A stretch of DNA of 64,000 nt, taken from contig JBBMOL010000022.1 of the NCBI GenBank assembly GCA_037954665.1, positions 5,828,001-5,892,000 on the forward strand. The letters run 5' to 3'. The stretch comes from Laguncularia racemosa. Taxonomy: Eukaryota > Streptophyta > Magnoliopsida > Myrtales > Combretaceae. Shown here piece after piece: positions 44,291 to 55,428 of this stretch (positions within the stretch are counted from its first letter, which is position 1; every line of letters begins with the position of its first letter). Under the pieces are notes generated by a model. That model had not been told where the DNA came from. It did not search any database and was given only the letters and a program-made list of their open reading frames with translations. Made by a program: the position numbers and the translations under genes.

Positions 44291-46997
44291 GATCACCTAA
44301 GAGTTTATGTGACAAAGCTAACAAACTTTCTATCCTAAATCAATGGGCTGTTAGAGAGGAAAATGTATTGAGCATTAATCAAGTTTCCTCGAAGGCCAAA
44401 AAATGTAGACGTCCTCTACAAGATTGCCCCTACTCATTAGGCTACATATGTAAGAATGCTTTTAGAAGATGTTTAAAGGTCTTTAAAATGAAACAATGAA
44501 ACATGTTCTTATCCCACTCATTGTAGTGAATTTTTTTCCTTTTTTTATCTTTTATTTGCATAACATGGTGGAAACTGAATTTTACATTCAATATTGTAGA
44601 TAGCTCAGTATTGATTTTCCCAATTGCAATATGGTGGCCTAAAGAAGGTTTTTTACCACAATGATTTTCCTACTATGTTTTTCTCTTTATTTAAGCTATA
44701 CAAGTGTTGAAGAAAGAGTGTGATAAAGCTAGAAATTGTTGTTTTAGAGAAATGGTCTTTTGTGTAGTGTCGATTGTACCTAGCGCATTTTATGATACAA
44801 TTTTTTTATTACAAGTGATATACTGAGTTTATCTATGCAATCATTTATTGTATCTATCATCAAACTGGCTTAGCCAAAGTAAGAAACAAACATGAAAAAA
44901 TCCCAGCCAGTGAAGCACGACGTTCTAATGATATAAAGCAGAGGTAAAGTTGGTTAATTTAACCAACTTTTGACTCGTCATTTAACGCATATTACTACAA
45001 TGTAGATGATGGTTAGAGTGAAAGTTAGTTCAAGTAATTGATGTTTGGAACTACAGTATTATAGTTCTAAGTATGAGAATAAATTTAGAAGCTACTCTAA
45101 GTCAAAATGGATCATTTATCTATAGAATTACAAGAAAAATTACAAGCAACTATTGTAATTCCAACTCAAAGAGTTTTAATATGCATCTAAGGTATCTATA
45201 AGGTTCAATAACCTTTTATTGAGCAACAATTGGAAAAATGAGTTCATACACAAGTGTATTTCATTTGACAACATGAGGCCATTGTCTCATTACATCTAAC
45301 TACAAGAACTACAAGTGTAGTTCATACTCCTTCCACTTATATCACCTTGTTTAGTTCTGTTTAGACTCAAAGCTCTGCTAAACTAATTGGAAGTTCTTTT
45401 TCCCAATATGGACAATGACGACTGATCAGCAGTGCACCTATTTGTGGCTCATATCTACAGTATGGAACATAGGAAGGGATGTGGTTCCTCATCATGACAA
45501 CATTGGATACCTGGTTGATTTCGATTGTGTAATGATCAATTGCATCCACCTTATCTCAAGAAAGTCAAAGAAAACCTATGTATTAGTAAAATGACAAATT
45601 ATTGAGGTAAGTAACAAAACTACAAAAAATGGAAAGGAAAGAAGAAAACACAGAAAACCGTGACACCAAATTGTTTTGCAAGATATGAATTTTGACGATA
45701 TACCTTTCTACCGAGTCTCTTTCAACCATTCATAGAATCCTTTAGTTGATAATAGTCTAACCAAAATCAATTCTATCCCTCTTCAACTCTATATGGCCAA
45801 CCTTATTTGCATTGCAAGCTACCTACTAAAGAAGTTCAATTTTAAGAAATACAACCTCTAAAAACATTGATCTTAATTAACCAAATAATCATCTATTAGG
45901 CCCTATCCACCATGTCTATCTGAAATGCTAAATCCCTTCATGTCAAAGTTATGAAGAGAATAAAAATAAAAATAAAAAATCACTTAGCTGGGATTTTTCC
46001 ATCGGATTTGCCAATGGAAGATAATTGAGTCATATCGTCAGGATAGTTTGACATGCATATTATGTTCCTTATAATTATATGCCAATGAATCTAGAAATGG
46101 AACTATGATTTTATGTTTAGCTTCTATGTTTTCCCTATTTTAATCGAATTTCAAAGAATGGATTGTCCATACCACACGAAGGAGGATTCTAGATCTAAAG
46201 AGAGTTCTTGTTCTGTAGACCAAGTTCCAAACAAGTACTCTAATTGCAGTATCTTCCAATAGAAATTGCTTCCTTAGTCTATGAAACAATTGTTCATCTA
46301 TGAAAAACTATTTTTATGTACACAAGTGTAGCAAGGAACAATGATGATAGTCTAGTCATGGAGATACCCTAAACTGTCATAAAAAATTCCATCATCCCTT
46401 TCTCTCCCCCATTGCTAGACAATGGAAGTTGTTCTTCAACATGTAGCCGAACTCATTTCTCCATTCATCCTCATACTCCCTCCTTTGGTCTGTCACATGC
46501 AATACATTGAGGAGTCTTTCCTCCATTAATAAATATGGGTAACTAGTCCATCTCAGTTGTCCCTCTACCATCCCTAACATAGCACATTTCTAACCACGAA
46601 TCGAAGCCATCAAGTTAAAAAGATGTAAGCTTGCATACCTGATTTCTGCAAGGGTTGCTCCTTCAATCATCATTGTGGTTGCTTCCGACATGATTGATTC
46701 ATTTCTTCTGAAATTAGGATTATGGTTTCCACATGGCATATTGTTGTGGGATTAGGATTAGGGTTTGAGCATCCACCTTCATGTTACATCTTCTTCGTTT
46801 TTCTTTGTTATGTCTTATAATTTTTTTTTTATACTTTTTTAATAATATAACAAGGGTTATTTTAGACATTTCATTTTCTATTCATGCTTTATTCTTTATT
46901 AAAAACAGCTAAGTAAACAAGGTAATTCCTATTTTATTCCACCTAAGTAAACACTATAATATCTTATTATATCTCTATTCCATTTTTAAATAATCAC
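44291..46997 (+). other. Right part of the Harbinger element; no firm gene
   Basis: Mostly AT-rich without recognised domains. On the minus strand an ATG at 46691 opens MSEATTMMIEGATLAEI with a GTATGC donor-like site next to it. Frames at 46580-46392 (MEERLLNVLHVTDQRREYED) and 45549-45367 could be further exons of an unknown element-encoded gene, but I recognise no family. Treat as hypothetical. Confidence 0.3.
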
Positions 46998-47212
46998 AAT
47001 TCATTCCCTAAGTTATGCCCTTCTCACTCATTGACTTTTTTCTTTTTTTGTCCTTTCATACTACTATTCACAACTGATGGGAAAGGACGAAATTGGACTA
47101 TATCCTTTCATTGAGAAACCAGTGTGCTGCAAAGATTCTTAGTTATATAAATATTATGTAACTTCTCATTGGGCGAGTTTTATACCCCTTAATGATAAGA
47201 TAGAATCTAAAG
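46998..47212 (+). repeat. PCR-promoter block, copy A' (right of Harbinger)
   Basis: Direct copy of 40468-40686. Followed by AGAATCTAAAGTTAAGGCCC and ACTAGTCCACCTC, which also occur in altered form at 18615-18645 before the first PCR pseudogene. So it is genuine upstream DNA of this gene family. Confidence 0.8.
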
Positions 47213-47455
47213 TTAAGGCCCCACTAGTCCACCTCATACTGGAGTGAAAAGAAGCGATCCAAGCTCATGGATTATGGATGAGATTCACGAACCTTATCTC
47301 ACCATTTATTGGAACCATATGTAAGTTTCTTGCAGTAATCCGATAAGTCTCCATATATACCACTGTAGCAAAACCTTACTGAAATCAGTAGAAGCGATTA
47401 TATCACTTCCATATATAGCGTTAGCATCCACAACACTTCCAATTATTCCACATAT

Positions 47456-47641
47456 TATAAATCTTCATACCCATCTCCAACTCCCTTCTTCACCTTTCTC
47501 TTCTTTCACTCGGAGTCTCCCTCTCCCCCTCTCATTCTGATTACCATGGAACGTCTTGACGAAGGAGATGCTACCAATTACCAGCAACAAGAAATACAGC
47601 CAAATTTATACACTCATAGTAATGACAACTATCCTTCTAAG
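47456..47641 (+). pseudogene. Third PLAC8/PCR copy: TATA box and first 32 codons
   Basis: TATAAATC at 47456, a CT-rich leader and ATG at 47546 open MERLDEGDATNYQQQEIQPN, close to MGRLDEADTTNYQKQDIQED of the intact gene. After 32 codons homology stops at 47641, where a small element with inverted ends begins. Q-rich sequence with CATCATCATCAACAACAAC after 53441 may be the rest of this exon. The PLAC8 domain was not found, so this copy cannot make the protein. Confidence 0.8.
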
Positions 47642-48088
47642 GGCGGACCCAAGGGAGGTTGTGGCCCTATGGAGAAAAATTAATTAAATAAATTTATTTT
47701 AAAAGTAAAAAAAAAAAATTATACTATATTTATAATTTTAAGTATAAATATTATTATGAAATTTAATATGAAAAAGTTATTAGATGTTTGTTTTACATAC
47801 TAGTGGTCATTGGTTCAATTCTATTAGAGTCACACTTACTTTTTCAAATTGCATTTATAATCTATCTCTCAAAAAAAGATTTTCATTCTCTTTTTGTTTT
47901 CTTCTCCCACTATAACTAGTAAGATTAAATTTCATTAATAAAAGATTTGATAATTAACTAAGTAAATTTTCAATAGGTACTATTTATTTATTAGTAGTTC
48001 TACGATAAATAATTATATTTAGTGCTATAAGTATTTCAATCATATCACAACAAATATTAATAAATAATAATACTTTATATTACATAAT

Positions 48089-49096
48089 TGATGTGCCTAA
48101 TTTCACTAAGAAGCACAATCAAAAGACTTAAGAAAAACAATCTTAAGTCAAGGCAAAACCGGATCCAAAAAAGGGCAAAATAGCGTGAACCTTAGAGAAG
48201 ATATGTTAAAATCCAAATGTCCAATGATATAATAATAATACCACAATGATTATATCTTCTAACAACACTCTAATCTCATATAATCCACGCAAATAAACCA
48301 CAAATTCAAAGAAAAACCTCAATTACAAGAATTCTTTTCCAATAGAAAAGAACACGTTTTCAAGTGTAATCTTCAATGATGATTCGAATCCAATTGCTAA
48401 GTACTTCAAATAAAAACAAGAATTCGTGAATAATAATATGTATTTATGACCAAGAAATATCTCAATTCAACCCTAGATATGACACACTAGAGAAGAAAAG
48501 AAATCACAACAAAATGAAATTGATATAACTCACAAATTCAAGATGTTGCACTCGCCACAATTTCAACTCTTGGGATTGAAATTGATAAGAGTTTGGAACC
48601 AAGGTAAGAACCCTAATTCTCACGTGACATGTAGTATTTAATCTGCAAAAATCAGCTCCCTCAAACCCTCTCTTAAGCAAGTATTTATACTTACTACTCC
48701 TAGGGTTAAAAAGTGCTCAAAATTACAAGTTTGCCACTTTTAAGGTGGCTAACCCTAAATGAAAGTTACAAAGAAATAAAAGTGTCCCAAAACCAAAATA
48801 CAACCAAGATAGTTCAATAAACATTTACAAGATACAAAATAACATAAGTCTTCATGATCTAATGCCTCAGAATAGAGAACAATCGCAGCGGGTCTTTGAT
48901 TGTTATCCTGAAAAATGTTCGGTGTCCAATTGAAGTTGTAGGACATTTTGGCATCCCATGGAGAATTATACTTGTACCTATAAGATTATTCTCAAATTTT
49001 ATTAGAAATAAAGACATAAGGTAAAATATGAGCAATTTGGATAATCATCCAAATTGGGTTTTAAAGAGGTTAATAGTGTCAGAAATTTTCCCATCA
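48089..49096 (-). repeat. 3' LTR of the gag-protease element
   Basis: Minus strand TGATGGGAAAATTT to AGGCACATCA; TATAAATA at 48689-48682 (minus). The interior side is preceded by AGCCCGAGGAGA, a polypurine-like tract. Confidence 0.88.
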
Positions 49097-49230
49097 TCTC
49101 CTCGGGCTTCTGAAAGATTTGCTCTCAAATCTAGAGGATCAGTTGTGGAACTGAACCCTAGTATCTCTGTGGTCTTGCTCTTCCGGCTAACCATGGTAGT
49201 GGATGGATTCCTAATATGTTTTTGAAAACC

Positions 49231-49835
49231 CTAGACCTCAGATGGAGTCATCGGTAATAAAACTATGCGTAACTCGCCCATGCTGAACATGTAGGTATTT
49301 TCAAACCCATCATGTATCACCCGTCGATCATACAACCAAGGATGACTCAACAGCAAATGGAATGCATGCATAGGAACTATATCACAAAGGATCTCATCAT
49401 GATAGTTCTGCCCGACACTCATAGGAACCTTTGCCCTAAGAGTAACTTGCATACCACCTCTATTATCCAGTCAATGCAAGTGATAAGGATTAGGATGTGG
49501 TATAGTAGACAGTTGTAATTTGTCTACCAGTGCAGCAGATATAACATTCGTGCAACTACCACTATTAATGATGAATACACAAAGGTTCCCTCTAATTCTG
49601 CAAGAGGTATGAAATATGTTTTCCCTCTGAATATCACCGGTATCAAGAGATATAGATAAAACCCTGCGTAACATATTAAGGGGTAGATATTTCCCTCCTA
49701 TATGCTCCTCAGGCGTGTTTGCATTCTGATCATCATAATATTCCTGCAGTGCTTTTGGTAGATCTGTTAGTTCAATCTGATCATGATCATCCTCAGTATC
49801 CTCTCCAGTGTCTTCCATAACAGTCATCACCCTCT
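49231..49835 (-). pseudogene. Ty3/gypsy aspartic protease of the gag-only element
   Basis: Minus strand from 49835: an acidic linker (MEDTGEDTEDDHDQ), ENIFHTSCRIRGNLCVFIIN (about 49620) and the active site IINSGSCTNVIS, where the catalytic Asp of the usual IIDSGSCTNV is Asn, so it should be inactive. Then a stop or shift at about 49470, and ILCDIVPMHAFHLLLSHPWL (about 49370-49330; usual CDVVPMxxxHxLLGRPWxxD) with RRVIHDGFENTYMF. The frame ends at 49231. Normally RT follows after a linker; here the LTR is reached about 135 bases later through LDLRANLSEARGDDG (about 49140-49100), the usual extreme C-terminus of pol. Confidence 0.85.
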
Positions 49836-50989
49836 TATTTGGACACTATGCAACCATATGACCAAATCCCATGCATTTAAAGCATTTTATCTGGCATGAT
49901 TTCCCACTAGTAGATCCGGGAACAGTTTGCCTCGTTTTTAGGGCCATGACCTCTTTACCCATCCCAGTGGGTAAGTTTTCTCTTATAATGGTTAGGGTAG
50001 TAGTGTCTACTGCCTTAACCCCCTCACTTATCGCCTTTGTTCCCTCTGATCGACTGTCGGCTAATATGGGTCTATTTACAGTACTGGGCCTACTGTTTGA
50101 AGCCCTAAAGAAGTTGGACCTCCTCTGTCTCTCTACTTTTAAGGCCAACTGAATAGCCTCATTAAGTGTAGTATAGCGCTGCAATTCAACAATACACGCT
50201 ATTTCATATTTTAAGCTTGAGACAAATCGTGCTATAGTTTGTTCTTGAGGCTCAACAGACCCACACCTAATCATAAGGGTCTTAAATTCCTACACATAAT
50301 CGTCCATTGTTTTGCTCCCTTACCTCAATGTTTGCAATCGCATAAATAGCTCCTATTTGTAATGCTCAGGAATGAACCTTTTCCTTAACAGTCTCTTCAT
50401 GTCCCTCCAGGTCTGAACCTCAGCCTCTCCATCCCGACACCTATTGATGATCAGATTCTTCCCCCAGAGTGCAGCATACCCTACAAATTCAACAGCAGCC
50501 AATCAGACCCTAGTACTATCATCGATCTCATAGCATTCGAAGAGACCTTCGACCTTATCTTCCCAATCTAAGTATTCATCTACTGATCCCTTGCCATCAT
50601 AGGATGGCATCTGTAGTTTCACATACTCTAAACCCTGAGGTGGCCTAAAATCCCTATTTTGATTTAAGTTTACCCTAAAATTGTCATCCCTTTCTTCCCT
50701 ATTTAGAAGATGCTCCTCACCCATCCTTCTATTTAAATTCCCATCTCCCACTACTCTGTTTCGATGAGGGTTTTGTGGAGCTACTCGAGGTGGTGCCGAT
50801 TGGTTTACCACTAGTGGTTGTAGCAAAGTCATCCTATCAACTCTATTTGCCAGTGTAGCAACTATAGTAGTAAGCTCCTGAAGTTGTTCCTCCAAAGTTC
50901 TCCTGCCTGCCACATTACGACCATGACCTCCACCAACCTAACTATTGGCTTCTTCACCCAATCCCCCATTTACACTGTCATTTGACATA
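49836..50989 (-). pseudogene. Ty3/gypsy gag of the gag-only element
   Basis: Likely start ATG 50989 (MSNDSVNGGLGEEANS), with an in-frame stop soon after. A coiled-coil stretch RTLEEQLQELTTIVATLANR (about 50905) precedes the capsid: LKVEGLFECYEI-like (about 50550), VEFVGYAALWGKNLIINRC (about 50480), TWRDMKRLLRKRFIPEHYK (about 50405) and RFVSSLKYEIACIVELQRY (about 50230). The zinc knuckle is CFKCMGFGHMVA followed by a stop replacing the residue before its last Cys (about 49875). Three or four stops in total, otherwise well preserved. Confidence 0.85.
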
Positions 50990-51895
50990 TTCGTAGATTC
51001 CCGTATGTTGTTCCTCAAAACAATTTGATTCAAGGGTACACACTTCCACTACTATGCTTCCCTAAACTCCACACAATAGCAACTATAAAAGACAAACAAA
51101 CAAACCCACTTAATGTTACAATTATATAATTGTAACTCACGTGTAATACTCTTCTCCACAACACGCCACAACTACACGGTGCAACAAATTTAATTTCCAC
51201 AAGTCACTCTATGGCAACACACAAGCAACAACAACAATAATGATGTGTTACTTCCACAGCAACAACAAGATGGATATTAAGTACAAGTAGACTTCAACTT
51301 CCACGGGAAATAATGAAAACAAAAGACTAATAAATGACTTTCCACAAATGAATTCCGAATCCCACAATAGGCAGCAACTTTCAATTTGAAATTCAAACAA
51401 CTTCACTTATTGCAAGCCTTCCTCAATTGACAACAATGAATTCAAATTCAAATAGCAATCATTAACTCCCACAACTTAATTGCATATGTTTTGAATTCAA
51501 ATAATTCCCTTCTAATCAAACTCAATGCAATCTACAAATTGTACTCCACCAATTAAAAATTATATAATGGAAATCAAAAACAACAAATTACACTTCCTCC
51601 TCCACGCCACAACAAGCCACGGCAAAGGATTTTGGTAAGTTTTGTAAGTTCCAAAAATTGCTAAAGTAAACAACACTTTGTACTACTGCTCTTCCACGTA
51701 AATTAGTGACTACAAAATGATGCAACAACCTTCCCAAACCAACTCCAACAATCAGAAAATTAACTTCCAAACCAAGGTAATTTCACAATCTCAAGACAAC
51801 AACAACAACAACACAATTTGCGGTTTTTACTTGATCAACCCTAATTGATGATCAATTCCACGAAATCAAACATAACCAATCCCTTCTCTCAACAA
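50990..51895 (-). other. Leader of the gag-only element
   Basis: About 900 bases with no gene, rich in CAACAAC and CACAAC on the plus strand. Sits between primer site and gag. A similar leader style is seen at 58820-59280 in the second copy. Confidence 0.5.
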
Positions 51896-51909
51896 GAGCT
51901 TTGATACCA
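51896..51909 (-). promoter_or_regulatory. Primer binding site (tRNA-Met type) of the gag-only element
   Basis: Minus strand TGGTATCAAAGCTC, six bases inside the 5' LTR; one mismatch to the usual TGGTATCAGAGCTC. Confidence 0.85.
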
Positions 51910-51915
51910 AAAAGA

Positions 51916-52912
51916 TGATGTGCCTAATTCCACTAAGAAGCACAATCAAAAGACTTAAGAAAAACAATCTCAAGTCAAGGCAAAACCGGATCCAAAAAAG
52001 GGCAAAATAGCGTGAACCCTAGAGAAGATATGTTGAAATCCAAATGTCCAGTGATATAATAATAATACCACAATGATTATATCTTCTAACAACACTCTAA
52101 TCTCATATAATCCATGCAAATAAACCACAAATTCAAAGAAAAACCTCAATTACAAGAATTCCTTTCCAATAGAAAAGAACACATTTTCAAGTGTAATCTT
52201 CAATGATGATTCGAATCCAATTGCTAAGTACTTCAAATAAACACAAGAATTCGTGAATAATAATATGTATTTCTGACCAAGAAATATCTCAATTCAACCC
52301 TAGATATGACACACTAGAGAAGAAAAGAAATCACAACAAAATGAAATTGATATAACTCATAATTTCAAGATGTTGCACTCGCCACAATTTCAACTCTTGG
52401 GATTGAAATTGATAAGAGTTTGGAACCAAGGTAAGAACCCTAATTCTCACATGAAATGTAGTGTTTAATCTGCAAAAATTAGCTCCCTCAAACCCTCTCT
52501 TAAGCAAGTATTTATACTTGCTACTCCTAGGGTTAAAAAGTGCTCAAAATTACAAGTTTGCCACTTTTAAGGTGGCTAACCCTAAATGAAAGTTACAAAG
52601 AAATAAAAGTGTCCCAAAACCAAAATAGTTCAATAAACATTTACAAGATACAAAATAACATAAGTCTTCATGATCTAATGCCTTAGAATAGAGAACAATC
52701 GTAGCGGGTCTTTGATTGTTATCCTGAAAAATGTTCGGTGTCCAATTGAAGTTGTAGGAAATTTTGGCACCCCATGGAGAATTATACTTGTACCTATAAG
52801 ATTATTCTCAAATTTTATTAGAAATAAAGACATAAGGTAAAATATGAGCAATTTGGATAATCATCCAAATTGGGTTCTGAAAAGGTTGACAGTGTCAAAA
52901 ATTTTCCCATCA
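51916..52912 (-). repeat. 5' LTR of the gag-protease element
   Basis: 997 bp, minus strand TGATGGGAAAATTT to AGGCACATCA; TATAAATA at 52516-52509 (minus). Matches 48089-49096 throughout. Confidence 0.88.
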
Positions 52913-53441
52913 ATAATGTACCAACTTTTTCTTTCACTATTAATATTATGAAAAAAGAATAAGTATTATTAGATAATCAATTTTCTAATCACTTATATCG
53001 AAAAACTTATATGTATATATATTATAGCATTACTAATGAAATAATCTTACAATTTTAATACATAGAAATTATAAAAAACTATATTGTTTTTTCATTTTCA
53101 TTTGACTTATAATTTTAGTTTAAATAAATATGATTTATTTTTGTTAATGATAAAATTTATATGAGTTTTATGTTTTGATTCTATTTTTTATAAATTGATT
53201 GTAACATTATAATTAATATATATACCTAATGAAATGCTAAAACATTTGTTCTTTTAGCCTTTTACAAGGAAGTTTAAATTTCCTTTTTTTTTATTTAGTA
53301 TTAAGTTGCGTTGAGGGTACATTTATTTCTAAGTATATAAAATGTATTATAATTTTTTTGATAAGTAAACATTTTTCTACAAGTAATTTTAATATTAAAT
53401 CAGCACCCTTGCCCACAAATATTATGATCCTACATCCACCT

Positions 53442-53644
53442 ATGTATCTTTCCTATGATCATCATCATCAACAACAACAACAACAATAGAACAAGAACAA
53501 CCAAAACCACAAGAAATGCCACCATCCCAACAATAACCTCAATTCACACAATTAAACCATAGCCTTATTAAAATATAATTTGCAATTAGTGAGATATAAT
53601 CTTAGCAATGGAAAAATTCCTCTCAAGGAAATTACAACCAAATT
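53442..53644 (+). other. Possible remnant of the third PCR exon 1, with ATC/AAC repeats
   Basis: ATCATCATCAACAACAACAA followed by a frame reading EQEQPKPQEMPPSQQ, which resembles the Q/P-rich end of exon 1. Weak; no PLAC8 domain follows. Confidence 0.3.
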
Positions 53645-55190
53645 TGTAATCCCTCAAAATCTGGAATGCTATAACACATCACATATCACTACTAAATAAT
53701 GATACACTAAAGCTAAAGCTCTTAACTTGTCTAAAGCCATAATTATATATATATATTCTCCACAATATAAAATAATTCATCAAATTTTAAAATATCACAC
53801 TTATGTATCTTCTTTTGATTTAATAACAAGCATAACTTTAAAATTTTCTAAAAAATCTAAAATTGAACTTTATTTAATCAAAAGTATCCTATAACAACCT
53901 AATATATCACATGTCTATAGCTGAAAAAGAAAAAGGAAATGAGCTTAAGCTCAATACGTGAGTACCATAAGCACATGTGCGTATCATCTAAATCACAACA
54001 TATACACAACTAAGAAATCCAACATTAATATCACAAAAAATCCATTTGTTTTATTTAAATTAGCCATCAACCATCAAAGAAATACTCATGACCTCACCAC
54101 ACTATATATAACATATAATATAATAAATCCTAGATTAGGAACTACTACTATAAGCCCCATCTACTTCTAAAATCAACCTCAGATCATTTTGGTACACAAC
54201 TCCATTAGGAACAATACCACATATTGATCATCAAGGTGTCCTCTAGAGATCTGCCATTACGGGTTCTTAGGCCGAGCTAACTATAGACAACATACGCGTT
54301 TAAGCCCAATATCGATTAAGTCCATTTAGTTTACTAAGCTAACATTCACAAGTAGCAAACGTGATAAACACATACCTAGAGTAACCTTTTTGATCTATCT
54401 ATAGTTATTAATACTATCATAACCTATTATATAACAAAAGTACACTGATCTCAATACTAACCTAAAACACTACTTACAATTATTTGGTTTTGCTACTAAA
54501 TGTGATTTGGTTATTTCCCCGTCCACGTTGCAATATTTTAGATTAGAGTGGTTTAAGACAAAAGAAAAAGAAAAAAAAGACGCATAATATAAAAGTTTTA
54601 GGGAAGCACAATCATGTACATAGCCATGTAGAAGAACATGGAAAGAAGCCTGATTGTGTACTTGACCATGTATTTCTCTATGAAAAAAGAACAAGGCACA
54701 TGCTTGGGTACACAATTGTATAATTAGCTATATACAACTCGACGCACTTTTCTTCTTGTTCCTATTTTCCAAATCTACTCATCTACCATCTTAATTCCCA
54801 AAACTAACTCTTTGATGTCTAATTCTACCAAAATTAAAGCATTAAAACACAAAATCTATATGAGCTTTCTATAGCTTACTTGTGTAGATCATCCAAAGGT
54901 TGTGATTCTGCCCAAAAATTCTGCACTAAAAAAGTCTCCAAAAGGACTTACTACTAATCTATGTGAAAAAATGAGTGAGAAACAAATGGTTTTGCATACT
55001 TTACCACATAGAACTGCATGAGTTGACAAAAGAGATCTATGAGCACTTATAGTTTCCAAGGAAAAAGACTACCTTGCCACTTCCATTGTATTTATGTTAT
55101 GTTATTTATTTATTTCTAAGTATCATAGGATTTTTCTTAGAAATTTGCTTTAATACGAAGCAATGGATAGTTGGAGTATTTCTTCTACAC
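53645..55190 (-). repeat. Third Tekay/Del-like LTR, diverged
   Basis: The minus strand probably starts TGTAGAAGAAATACTCC at about 55189 and ends TTTTGAGGGATTACA at 53645. It shares GGCAAGGTAGT...GGAAACTATAAGTG (about 55070-55035) with the TATA region of the LTR at 11709. It also shares GGTACTCACGTATTGAGCTTAAG before a pyrimidine tract (about 53965-53930) with 39450, and a weak ACATGGTCAAGTACACAATC-type field (54600-54720). No matching target duplication found, so the edges are approximate. No gene inside; short frames here are accidental. Confidence 0.6.
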
Positions 55191-55428
55191 TTAAAAATTG
55201 AAGCTAGTAGCTAGGTGCCTACGTCATCCAACGGATGTTAACCTAGTGCCATCTTTTTTTTTTTACCGTTTATTAGGTCTATAAAATGACCTGATCATCC
55301 CCTTGTACTTTTATTCATGACATATAGAGATAATAATATCATCCTCTTGTAGATAGCTCTCTATTTCTATTTATGTTTTATTAGTAATTTCTTAAAATTT
55401 AGTTTCCCATTTGCACTCAAAATATTTT

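Larger units (their letters stand above)
40725..46997 (+). mobile_element. PIF/Harbinger DNA transposon, two-gene, decayed
   Basis: It contains a Harbinger transposase and a Myb-like gene, the two genes such elements need. The ends show imperfect inverted similarity. The left ACATGGAATAGGAATTATGG / TGTTTATTTTGC (40734-40767) corresponds to the reverse complement of the right end: AATGGAATAGAG, then TATAGTGTTTACTTAGG and AATAGGAATTACC (about 46990-46930). Harbinger elements duplicate only 3 bases, which I cannot fix here. It lies between two copies of a PCR-promoter block. Confidence 0.65.
48089..52912 (-). mobile_element. Complete non-autonomous Ty3/gypsy element with gag and protease only, TSD ATAAT
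   Basis: LTRs at 48089-49096 (1008 bp) and 51916-52912 (997 bp; the size difference is one 11-bp indel near 48803) flank a 2.8 kb interior. Target duplication ATAAT at 48084-48088 and 52913-52917 is perfect. On the minus strand: primer site, long leader, gag, protease, then within about 130 bases a pol C-terminal tail and the second LTR. RT, RNase H and integrase are absent. The LTRs differ at roughly 3% of positions by eye. Such gag-only elements (TR-GAG type) move by borrowing enzymes from relatives. Confidence 0.88.
47641..53441. mobile_element. Small non-autonomous TIR element (about 1 kb), split by a Ty3/gypsy insertion
   Basis: The left end GGGCGGACCCAAGGGAGG and the right end, read in reverse complement as TAGGTGGATGTAGGATC...GTGGGCAAGGG, resemble the common plant ends of AGGGGCGGACCC type. 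With the Ty3/gypsy element (48089-52912) removed, about 970 AT-rich, non-coding bases remain. It sits within exon 1 of the third PCR copy. The superfamily and target duplication are not resolved. A GGTTCAATTC motif at 47812 resembles a Pol III B box but stands alone. Confidence 0.4.

Noticed and set aside
40468..47212. The two direct blocks around the Harbinger element read as LTRs
   Set aside because: They lack TG...CA ends, primer site and polypurine tract, and the right copy runs on into PCR promoter DNA.
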